A stretch of DNA of 64,000 nucleotides from Pseudomonas gozinkensis (GTDB taxonomy: Bacteria > Pseudomonadota > Gammaproteobacteria > Pseudomonadales > Pseudomonadaceae), in NCBI RefSeq assembly GCF_014863585.1, contig NZ_CP062253.1:1452501-1516500 (forward strand). Direction: 5' to 3'. Below, one piece after another: positions 31,297 to 39,130 of this stretch. The translations under genes and the position numbers were made by a program. The stretch's first letter is position 1, and each line of letters begins with the position of its first letter. The notes beneath the pieces were generated by a model, which was not told the origin of the DNA, did not search any database, and saw only the letters and a list, made by a program, of their open reading frames with translations.

Positions 31297-33498
31297 TCAG
31301 ACCGAGTAAGACTTGCCGGTATGGTTATTGAGGGAAATAACCTTGGTCTTGCCGATCCGGTGACGGTAGATCTCGCGCAAGTACTTGATCGACTTCTTCA
31401 CGCAATCGCGCGACAGGCGAATGTCGTTGATCGAGACAAACTTCTCTTTGTCGTTGATCAGCTCGCGGTACTTCTTCTCGTACATCGGCTTGATCGCGTA
31501 CCAGTTGGTGTCGAGGATCTTCGCCGGGTTCTCGAATTCGTTGAGCAGGTCGTCGATGCGGTCTTCGTCGAATTCTTCGTTGATGATGAAGTCGAGGATC
31601 GAGTTGTCCAGGGTCTCGTCGAAACGGTACGGGGTCTTGGCGAAGCAACGCTTGATGAACGCCACGATCAGCGTCAGGAAGTCGTCCGACAGGCACGGGC
31701 TCTTGGCGATCAGGGTGGTCAGCGACAGGTTGGCCGAGGCGCCGATCACCAGCGCGTAGCGCTTGAGCGTAGTGTTCGGGAACAGGCTGTTGAGGTGGGT
31801 TTTCAACCGGTTCAGGTCCATGTACGACAGCTTGTAGTCTTTCGGCAGCGAAACGATCGAGACCACCGACGAGCAGTTCTTGAAGAAGTGCAGGTCATGC
31901 AGCGCGGCGGCGTCGTAGCCAGAGTTCTTGTATTGCTCCAGCGACGCGCGATAGCGCTTGGACTCGATCGGCAGCAGGCTGATGCCTTCGATGGCCTGGG
32001 TCACCTTGTTGAAGTGCGGCAGGTCGATCGAACGGAAGAACAGGTCGTCGATGTTCAGGCGCTGCGGCTCTTTATCGAACACCTTGAACTTGTCGCTGCT
32101 CGGCGGCGGGGTTTCCGGCACCACGGATTCGGCGTAGGCAATCGCCACCGGGCCGGCCAGGCTCATGAACAGGTCGTTGGCATCCAGGCGAATGGTCTCG
32201 CCGATGTCGATGCCGGCACGACGGAAGTAGTTCTGGTCGTAGTCGGTCGTGACCGCCTGGGCCGTCAGAATGTTGAAGATCTGCTGCGAGATGTACTGGT
32301 TGGCGTGCTTCTCCATGGCATTGACATCAATGTTCTGGATGTTGCCGTCATCGCTCTCTTCGGCGTAACGCATGATGTCGTTGGAGATCAGCATCATCGC
32401 GTTCCACGGGCGGATACGGCCCATGACGCTGGCTTCGCTGCTGTCTTCGTTGGCGAAGTTGTACGAGAAATCCCATTCTTCCGACAGGTATTTGCACAGC
32501 AGGCGACCGGCGTTGATGTGCAGCGCCTCGGACATTTCGCTGCGGTGGTCGGAAATGTTCGGCAGCACGCAGATGCCGCTGGTGAAGATCGGTTCGAACA
32601 CGAACGAATGACCGCTCTTGCCGTCATGCTCGTCCATCGGCTTGGTGTCGAACGTCTTGTTCATGTACGAGTGCTGCTGGGCCAGGCCGAATTCCGAGGC
32701 CATGCCCGAACCGGTACCGCCGCCGGCACTGAAGATCGAGAAATACAGCCGCGACTGGTTGGCCTTGATGCCGCAGCTGTCGATCAGGTACGAGTGGATC
32801 ATTTTCCAGTCAGGGCTGGAGAAACGCTGGGTGTCCTTGTTGAGGATGATCTTCGCCAGGTACTGGCCGAGGATCGGCGCGTTACCGGCGCCACCGGCGT
32901 GGACTTCGGACAAGTCCATGATCTTCATCTTGCTGTAGTCGCGCAGGAAACCGCTTTTTTCGCCTTTGCGCGAGAAGCGGATACGGCCCGCAATGTCCTT
33001 GTCCAGATCACCGAGCATCACCAACGGTTCCACCAGGAACACCGGTTTGCTGCCCTTGTTCGGGCCGATCCGCAGGTTGGTCTTGATCCACTGGGCCGGG
33101 CTGTAGCCCTTGTCGGCCAAGCGACGATCGTTTGAGGGGCGATCCTCGTTGTTGAATTCGTTGAGGTAGAACTTGCGCGCGTTGTACACCAGCTCCGCCA
33201 CGTCGAGGGCGATGTTGGAGCCGCAGCGACCGAGGCCGATCAGGCATACCGACGGGAATTCCTGGTCGTTGTGCTGTTCATTGTCGCCTTCCAGGTGCGG
33301 TGGGCGCGGGAACACCAGGTCACGCAGGCCATCGAGGTTGTCGAGGATGCGGTCGGTGTTGGTTTCGGTGAAGTACAGGTATTGCTGGGTGCCCAGCGGG
33401 CGCGAGGGTGGCAATGGCTTCATCGGGGCAGGGCTGTTCGCCGCAGGGCTCAGAGTCAGATCGGATACCGCAGTGGCCGGATTGTTTTTAGAAGTCAT
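31297..33498 (-). CDS. Large tubulin/FtsZ-like GTPase family protein
   Basis: This is a 733-residue protein. After a Pro-rich tail (1-35) comes SVCLIGLGRCGSNIALDVAE (from residue 83), matching the first nucleotide loop of the tubulin/FtsZ fold. SIFSAGGGTGSGMASEFGLA holds the tubulin signature G258-GGTGSG-264. A helix near 395-412 and the DAND segment (438-441) could be the H7 helix and the catalytic T7 loop. The remaining 290 residues are unassigned. It resembles chromosomal tubulin-like families (PF13809-like), not the short phage PhuZ. It has no partner gene. The ribosome binding site is poor, and a perfect 8-bp hairpin (33527-33546) lies in the leader. Confidence 0.75.
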   Translation of the reverse strand: MTSKNNPATAVSDLTLSPAANSPAPMKPLPPSRPLGTQQYLYFTETNTDRILDNLDGLRDLVFPRPPHLEGDNEQHNDQEFPSVCLIGLGRCGSNIALDVAELVYNARKFYLNEFNNEDRPSNDRRLADKGYSPAQWIKTNLRIGPNKGSKPVFLVEPLVMLGDLDKDIAGRIRFSRKGEKSGFLRDYSKMKIMDLSEVHAGGAGNAPILGQYLAKIILNKDTQRFSSPDWKMIHSYLIDSCGIKANQSRLYFSIFSAGGGTGSGMASEFGLAQQHSYMNKTFDTKPMDEHDGKSGHSFVFEPIFTSGICVLPNISDHRSEMSEALHINAGRLLCKYLSEEWDFSYNFANEDSSEASVMGRIRPWNAMMLISNDIMRYAEESDDGNIQNIDVNAMEKHANQYISQQIFNILTAQAVTTDYDQNYFRRAGIDIGETIRLDANDLFMSLAGPVAIAYAESVVPETPPPSSDKFKVFDKEPQRLNIDDLFFRSIDLPHFNKVTQAIEGISLLPIESKRYRASLEQYKNSGYDAAALHDLHFFKNCSSVVSIVSLPKDYKLSYMDLNRLKTHLNSLFPNTTLKRYALVIGASANLSLTTLIAKSPCLSDDFLTLIVAFIKRCFAKTPYRFDETLDNSILDFIINEEFDEDRIDDLLNEFENPAKILDTNWYAIKPMYEKKYRELINDKEKFVSINDIRLSRDCVKKSIKYLREIYRHRIGKTKVISLNNHTGKSYSV

Positions 33499-33698
33499 TG
33501 TGCGCCATATACCTGGACTGGTTGGTTCGACGACCGCTGTCGTCGAGCCTCACGGAATGGGGATCTCGCGTCTTTTTTCTGCGCGTATTTGGCCCGTGCG
33601 TCAGGGTTGTGGCCTGAGTGCCGCGCGGGGGAATCCTTTCCTGATTGATGATGGATCGGCCATTATTCGGCGATCTTTAATCAAAAGGAGGCTAAATG

Positions 33699-34592
33699 AT
33701 GTCAACGCGACCTTCGTTGGGGTTTGCCGGAATCGGCCTGATGGGCCTGCCGATGTGCCGCCGCTTGCTGGCCGCCGGTTATCCGCTGGCCGTGTGGAAC
33801 CGCAACCCGGCCAAGTGCGCGCCGCTGGTCGAGGCCGGCGCCCGGCAAGTGGCCACTCCCGCTGAACTCTGTGAACACGCTGACGTGGTGATGCTGTGCC
33901 TGGCGGACACCGCGGTGGTGCGCGAAGTGGTGTTCGGCCCGACGGGCGTGGCCGAAGGGGCGAAACCTGGTCAGTTGCTGGTGGATTTTTCCAGCCTCGA
34001 ACCGACCGCAACCCGTGAGATGGCAGCCGAGCTGGCCGGCAAGACGGGCATGGGCTGGCTCGATTCGCCGGTGTCCGGCGGGGTGGTCGGGGCCGAGGCG
34101 GGCAGTCTGGCAATCATGGTCGGCGGTAATGCAGCGGACCTGGATCGCATACGACCGGTCCTGCTCGCCCTCGGTCAGCGCGTCACACACATGGGCGGCG
34201 TCGGCGCCGGTCAGGTGACCAAGGCCTGCAATCAGATGATCGTTGCCTGCAACGCCTTGGTGATCGCCGAAGTGGTGGCGCTGGCCGAGCAGGCCGGGGT
34301 CGATGCCAGTTTGATCGCCGAAGCGCTGGCCGGTGGTTTTGCCGATTCCAGACCGTTGCAGATCCTCGCCCCGCAAATGGCCGAAAGCCGTTTCGAGCCG
34401 GTGAAGTGGCACGTGCGCACACTGCTCAAGGATCTGGATACTGCGGTGAAGTTTTCCCGGGAAACCGGCTCGGCCACGCCGATCAGCGGATTGGCCGCAC
34501 AACTGATGCGCCTGCATGGGGCGCAGGGCTTTTTGCAGAAGGATCCAGCGACACTGGTGCAAATGTACCGCGCGCCAGACTCAGCGGATTGA
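33699..34592 (+). CDS. NAD(P)-dependent 3-hydroxyisobutyrate dehydrogenase-like enzyme
   Basis: This is a 297-residue beta-hydroxyacid dehydrogenase. The NAD(P) motif is LGFAGIGLMGLPMCRRLLAA, the substrate-binding loop is DSPVSGGVVGAEAGSLAIMV, and the catalytic lysine lies in GAGQVTKACNQMIVACN. The WNRNPAKC segment after the second strand suggests NADP(H) preference (Arg near the 2'-phosphate). It could act on 2-hydroxy-3-oxopropionate or glyoxylate-type substrates; the context does not decide. AGGAGG is 7 bases from ATG 33699 and 4 from ATG 33696, so the second ATG is preferred. The 3' 110 bases overlap the opposing GGDEF-EAL gene. Confidence 0.85.
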   Translation: MSTRPSLGFAGIGLMGLPMCRRLLAAGYPLAVWNRNPAKCAPLVEAGARQVATPAELCEHADVVMLCLADTAVVREVVFGPTGVAEGAKPGQLLVDFSSLEPTATREMAAELAGKTGMGWLDSPVSGGVVGAEAGSLAIMVGGNAADLDRIRPVLLALGQRVTHMGGVGAGQVTKACNQMIVACNALVIAEVVALAEQAGVDASLIAEALAGGFADSRPLQILAPQMAESRFEPVKWHVRTLLKDLDTAVKFSRETGSATPISGLAAQLMRLHGAQGFLQKDPATLVQMYRAPDSAD

Positions 34593-36765
34593 GCGCGTGC
34601 GCGTGTTTGCGCTGGTTGATCTCCTCCAGCACCGGACGCAGTTCGGCCAGCGGCACCGGGCGGCTGAGCAGGTAACCCTGAATGAAGTCGCAGCCCGAGC
34701 GCTCGAGAAATTCGTACTGTTCCAGGCTTTCAACGCCCTCGGTAACCACCTGCAAGTGCAGGGTGTGCGCCATGACGATGATCGCCTGGACGATCTCCAT
34801 GTCGGCGGTGGCTTTGGGAATGTCGAGGATGAACGAGCGATCGACTTTAAGGGTGTTGAGCGGCAGGCGCTTGAGATAGGCCAGCGACGAATAACCGGTG
34901 CCGAAGTCGTCGATCGACAGTGACACGCCGAGGGCGCGGATCTGCCGCAACAGCACCAGTGTGTTGGCGATGTTGCCCATCAAGGCGTTTTCGGTGACTT
35001 CCAGTTCCAGCCGTTCCGGAGCGACCCCGGCGCTGCGCAGGGCGTGCTCGATTTCATTGGCCAGTTCCTCCCGGGCCAGATTCAGCGGTGAGCAGTTCCA
35101 GGCAATCTTCAAGTCTTCGCAACCATGGCGCGACAGTTCGCCAAGGTCTTCACAGGCCTTGCGCAGTACCCAATTGTCCAGTTCAGCGATCAGGCCGTTG
35201 TTTTCGGCAATGGCAATGAAACGATCCGGGGGGAGCAGACCGTGTACCGGGTGCTGCCAGCGGATCAGCGCTTCGAGCTTGGTGACCTTGCCGGTCTTGA
35301 GTTCGAAGATCGGCTGGTAATACAGCCGCAGGCCGTTCTCTTCACGCAGGGCATGGCGCAGTTCTTCCTCCAGTTGCAGTTCGAGGCTGGCGCGGTTTTT
35401 CAGGTTGGAATCGAAGAAATGCACGCCGTTGCGCCCGGCGCCCTTGGATTGGTATAGCGCCAGATCCGCGTGCTTGAGCAGTTCATCGCAGGTGGAGCCG
35501 TCTTCGGGAAACAGGCTGATGCCGATACTGGTAGTCATCACCATGCGCCGCCCGGCGAGTTCGATCGGCTCTTTCATCTTGAGCATGATGCGCTGGGCCA
35601 GGTTGCGCGCTTCTTCGCGGTCGCGCAGGCCGATCAGGATGCAGAACTCGTCGCCGCCGAACCGCGCCACCACATCTTCATGACTGCGCACCGAGCCCTT
35701 GATGTGCTGGGCAATGACCTTGAGCAGTTCGTCGCCGGCGTCATGGCCGAGGCTGTCGTTGATGCGTTTGAAATGGTCGATGTCGAGAAACATCACCGCC
35801 AGCATGCCGCCTTCGCTGGATTTCTGGCTGAGTTTTTCGGCGAAGATCTGATTGAAGCCGCGCCGGTTGATCAGGTTGGTCAGGGCGTCGTAGTTGGCCA
35901 CGTGTTGCAGTGACATGCGGGCCTGATCGAGCTGGCTGAGCAGGGTGTTGACCCGGCGCAGATCGTGCTCCTTGTTCTGCAGCTTCTTGTCGGCCAATGC
36001 GGCGCTGATTGCGCTGCCGAGAATCAGCAATGTGATCAGCGCGACGGTCAGGCCCAGCTGCAATTGACTGGTTTGCGCGGCCAGGGTCGGCAATTGCCCC
36101 TCGGGCAGCACCAGTTGCAGTGCCGCCATGCCGGTGAAATGCATGCTGAGGATGCCGGCGCCGAGAATCAGCGCGGCCACGTATTTGAGCATCTGGATGT
36201 GCAGGCCGCTGCCTTCACGCAAGTAACCGGCCACCCACAGTGCGGCGAAGCTGGCACCGATGGCGATCACGATCGATGACACGAACAGAGTGGGATCGTA
36301 ATAAGGCGTGGCGGCGGATTCCATGGCGGCCATGCCGACGTAATGCATGCCGGCGATGCCCAGGCCAATGACGATGGCAGTCTTGAGGTATTGCAGCTGG
36401 CTCGGTTGAGGCGTGCTCAGGGTGTGCATGGCCAGCCAGGACGCCAGTAGCGCGATCAGCAGGGAAAACAGGGTGACGGGCAGATCGTACTGAATGTCGA
36501 TCGGCGCCTGGAGCGCCAGCATGCTGATGAAGTGCATGGCCCAGATGCCGCCGGCCAGGCAAGTCGCGCCGATCCAGCGCCAGAGTCGTTGCGAACCGGG
36601 TTCTTCAGCGTGGGCGACCCGTTCGGCCATGTCGAGGGTGGCGAAACTCGCGGCGCAGGCGACCAGATAGGCCACCAGCACCAACAGGGGATTGTGTGTG
36701 CAATTGAGGATGACCTGCCCGCTCTCCGGCTGCTCGGCAACGAACTGCAAACCAAGCCACTCCAT
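34483..36765 (-). CDS. MHYT-GGDEF-EAL cyclic-di-GMP protein (MucR-like)
   Basis: This is a 760-residue membrane protein. The N-terminal MHYT sensor has seven membrane segments with three repeated motifs (AMHFISMLAL, GMHYVGMAAM, SMHFTGMAAL) thought to bind copper and sense oxygen, CO or NO. A GGDEF domain follows with an intact signature ARFGGDEFCILIG, then an EAL domain with intact LEALIRWQHP, DDFGTGYSSL and KVDRSFI. Both synthesis and hydrolysis of c-di-GMP are therefore possible. The layout equals P. aeruginosa MucR, which is linked to alginate. A C-terminal extension of about 40 residues is encoded in the 110-base overlap with the opposing dehydrogenase gene. Confidence 0.9.
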   Translation of the reverse strand: MEWLGLQFVAEQPESGQVILNCTHNPLLVLVAYLVACAASFATLDMAERVAHAEEPGSQRLWRWIGATCLAGGIWAMHFISMLALQAPIDIQYDLPVTLFSLLIALLASWLAMHTLSTPQPSQLQYLKTAIVIGLGIAGMHYVGMAAMESAATPYYDPTLFVSSIVIAIGASFAALWVAGYLREGSGLHIQMLKYVAALILGAGILSMHFTGMAALQLVLPEGQLPTLAAQTSQLQLGLTVALITLLILGSAISAALADKKLQNKEHDLRRVNTLLSQLDQARMSLQHVANYDALTNLINRRGFNQIFAEKLSQKSSEGGMLAVMFLDIDHFKRINDSLGHDAGDELLKVIAQHIKGSVRSHEDVVARFGGDEFCILIGLRDREEARNLAQRIMLKMKEPIELAGRRMVMTTSIGISLFPEDGSTCDELLKHADLALYQSKGAGRNGVHFFDSNLKNRASLELQLEEELRHALREENGLRLYYQPIFELKTGKVTKLEALIRWQHPVHGLLPPDRFIAIAENNGLIAELDNWVLRKACEDLGELSRHGCEDLKIAWNCSPLNLAREELANEIEHALRSAGVAPERLELEVTENALMGNIANTLVLLRQIRALGVSLSIDDFGTGYSSLAYLKRLPLNTLKVDRSFILDIPKATADMEIVQAIIVMAHTLHLQVVTEGVESLEQYEFLERSGCDFIQGYLLSRPVPLAELRPVLEEINQRKHAHALNPLSLARGTFAPVSLDPSAKSPAPHAGASVVRPIR

Positions 36766-36928
36766 AGCATGCCCCGTCTCTGAGTGCGTCCTTACTGCGT
36801 CATCAACGCAGGCGAATGTTTGCAGTATAGAGGCGGTTTTTGGCGTGCAAGCGGTAGTGGCACATTGGCGCTAATGATTTTGGCATGAGCGTCATAGCGT
36901 TTGGCGCTAAGCGTTGAAACGCCTGAAC

Positions 36929-37282
36929 TCAGGCGACTTCGTTCCAGTGCGGCTGCAGCGGCGGCAGGCCGAAACGGGCACGGGCCTTGTCGCAGTCGGT
37001 GTTCTGTTCGCCGTTTTCCCACGACGCTTCGAACTCGCGGCAGGGGCTGGAACGCTTGTCGTAGATCGTGCAGGCCACCGACTTTCCGACTTCGCCCTCC
37101 AACGCAGTGCAGCGCGGCGCCTTGCGGTCGGTGCCGATCATCGCGACCCGGCTGGGCGTGATCTGGGTGACCAGTTCATCGGGCACGGTCCCGCCGGAGG
37201 ATGCGCATTCACCCCAGAAAAAAGAAACACGAAAATGGGAACAGCAGGCACCGCAATTCAGACACGGACTGACTTCGGACAT
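36929..37282 (-). CDS. YkgJ family cysteine-cluster protein
   Basis: This is a 117-residue protein with the YkgJ/UPF0153 pattern: SPCLNCGACCSHFRVSFFWG near the N-terminus, and further Cys in PRCTALEGEVGKSVACTIYD and SPCREFEASW. Such clusters are predicted to bind zinc or an iron-sulfur centre. No function is established. The ATG at 37282 is preferred to an upstream TTG, though no clear ribosome binding site is seen for either. Confidence 0.85.
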   Translation of the reverse strand: MSEVSPCLNCGACCSHFRVSFFWGECASSGGTVPDELVTQITPSRVAMIGTDRKAPRCTALEGEVGKSVACTIYDKRSSPCREFEASWENGEQNTDCDKARARFGLPPLQPHWNEVA

Positions 37283-37585
37283 GGGCGGGGGTATCAAAGG
37301 GATTGATCGGCAGGATCCGGACGGATCCGGCGGCCATTCTAGGCTTTGCCACGGCGTTGGGAAGGGGGGCGTGAAAGTATTTTTTCATTGCCGGATTTTT
37401 CCGCAAACCCCCCGGTTTTAGGGGGATTCGAAGCATTTCAAGGGCTTACGTTTCGTTACACGGCCATGGCCCGTCATCAGGCTGACGAATGATCACAGAC
37501 AGCCCCGACGAGCGTGACTAGATTGCAGGTTCCGGGCTCGGATGCGTTGGCAGTGGAGCCCCAATAACAATAAAGAGACGGACCC
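37283..37585. other. 303-base intergenic region between the YkgJ-like and MFS genes
   Basis: This region separates divergent genes and should contain both promoters. It has an AT-rich stretch near 37377-37400 (GTATTTTTTCATTG). I saw no repeat, small gene or clear operator. Confidence 0.5.
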
Positions 37586-38935
37586 ATGCAGAACTCGACC
37601 CAAGCGGCGAATGCCTGGCGCATTCTGTTCCTGCTGTTCCTCGCCAACCTGTTCAATTTTTTCGATCGCACCATCCCCGCGATCATCATCGAGCCGATCC
37701 GCATGGAATGGCACCTCAGCGACTTTCAGCTGGGGATCGTCGGCACCGCGTTCACCATCGTCTATGCCATTGCCGGTCTGCCGCTGGGGCGAATGGCCGA
37801 CACCGGTTCGCGCAGCAAACTGATGGGCTGGGGGCTGGCGACCTGGAGCGCGCTGACGGCGGTCAACGGTCTGGTCGGCAGTTTCTGGAGTTTCCTTCTG
37901 GTGCGCATGGGCATCGGCATCGGGGAGGCCAGTTACGCACCCGCCGCCAACTCGCTGATCGGCGACTTGTTCCCCGCCCACCGCCGGGCCCGGGCCATGG
38001 GCATTTTCATGCTCGGCCTGCCTTTGGGGCTGTTGCTGGCCTTCTTCACCATCGGCTGGATGGTCAAGGCGTTCGACAGCTGGCGCGCGCCGTTCTTCAT
38101 CGCCGCCGTACCGGGGCTGCTGCTGGCGGTGTTCATGTTCTTCATCAAGGAACCCAAACGTGGCGCGGCGGAAACCGTGCAGGTGTCGCAGGAGAAAGTC
38201 GACAAGCCGATCCGCCGGATTCTCGCCGTGCCGACCTTCCTGTGGCTGGTACTGGCCGGGCTGTGCTTCAACTTCGCGACCTACGCCTGCAACTCGTTCC
38301 TGGTGCCGATGCTCCAGCGTTATTTCCTGATGCCGTTGCAGGAAGCGGCGGTGGCGACCGGGGTGATCGTCGGTGTGACCGGGTTGATCGGCCTGACCCT
38401 CGGCGGCTGGATCGCCGACAAGATCCACCAGCGGGTGGCCAACGGGCGCCTGCTGTTTGCCGCGTTCAGCCTGATCATCTCGACCCTGTGCACGGCGTGG
38501 GCGCTGCATGCCGGGCGTATCGAGATCGGGGTGTTTGTCGCGGTGTTCAGCGTGGGCTGGCTGTTCGCCTATAACTTCTACACCTGCGTGTACACGGCGA
38601 TTCAGGACGTGGTCGAACCACGTCTGCGGGCCACGGCCATGGCCCTGTTCTTTGCCGGGTTGTATTTGCTCGGCGGCGGTCTGGGCCCGGTGGTGGTCGG
38701 TGGCTTGTCGGATCACTTCGCCAAGTCGGCGATGGTTTCGGCGGGTGCCGAGCAGATGACCGAAGCGTTCAAGGCAGTCGGGCTGCATGATGCGATGTAC
38801 CTGATTCCGGTGGCGCTGTTCCTGACCATGGTGTTCCTGTTCCTCGCCTCGCGCTGCTTTGTGCGGGATGCGAAGCGGATGAAGGAAGGGCTGGTGGCGG
38901 TGGTTGAGCCGCAGAGTCAGGCCGTTACCGCTTGA
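37586..38935 (+). CDS. MFS transporter (Spinster-like)
   Basis: This is a 449-residue protein with 12 predicted membrane segments. The N-terminal half has LANLFNFFDRTIPAIIIEPI, GRMADTGSRSKLMGWGL (the MFS loop motif between helices 2 and 3) and GEASYAPAANSLIGDLFPAH, typical of Spinster-type carriers. The substrate is unknown; relatives move lipids, sugars or aromatic acids. It is a single gene with no catabolic neighbour. The end is followed by a dispersed palindrome block and a terminator. Confidence 0.85.
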   Translation: MQNSTQAANAWRILFLLFLANLFNFFDRTIPAIIIEPIRMEWHLSDFQLGIVGTAFTIVYAIAGLPLGRMADTGSRSKLMGWGLATWSALTAVNGLVGSFWSFLLVRMGIGIGEASYAPAANSLIGDLFPAHRRARAMGIFMLGLPLGLLLAFFTIGWMVKAFDSWRAPFFIAAVPGLLLAVFMFFIKEPKRGAAETVQVSQEKVDKPIRRILAVPTFLWLVLAGLCFNFATYACNSFLVPMLQRYFLMPLQEAAVATGVIVGVTGLIGLTLGGWIADKIHQRVANGRLLFAAFSLIISTLCTAWALHAGRIEIGVFVAVFSVGWLFAYNFYTCVYTAIQDVVEPRLRATAMALFFAGLYLLGGGLGPVVVGGLSDHFAKSAMVSAGAEQMTEAFKAVGLHDAMYLIPVALFLTMVFLFLASRCFVRDAKRMKEGLVAVVEPQSQAVTA

Positions 38936-38950
38936 TGACCGGTGTCGCCT

Positions 38951-39063
38951 GATCGTTCCCAAGCTCCGCGTGGGAATGCCTGAAGGGACGCTCCGCGTTC
39001 CAGCTCTCGAATGGGACGCGGAGCGTCCCGGGCTGCATTCCCACGCGGAGCGTGGGAACGATC
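38951..39063. repeat. Large inverted repeat of the GATCGTTCCCA family
   Basis: GATCGTTCCCAAGCTCCGCG at the left end is inverted at the right end (CGCGGAGCGTGGGAACGATC), and a second inner pair GGGACGCTCCGCG / CGCGGAGCGTCCC is nested. Related copies lie at 5071-5101 and 43552-43603. Confidence 0.85.
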
Positions 39064-39076
39064 TGCGGTGTACAAA

Positions 39077-39104
39077 AAAAGGCCCGCATCGCTGCGGGCC
39101 TTTT
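39077..39104 (-). terminator. Terminator of rapA
   Basis: AAAAGGCCCGCA (39077-39088), loop TCGC, TGCGGGCCTTTT (39093-39104), with T runs in both directions. It probably ends rapA and may also stop the rightward MFS transcript. Confidence 0.9.
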
Positions 39105-39130
39105 CATTTGTGGCGATGGAGCAGGGCGGT

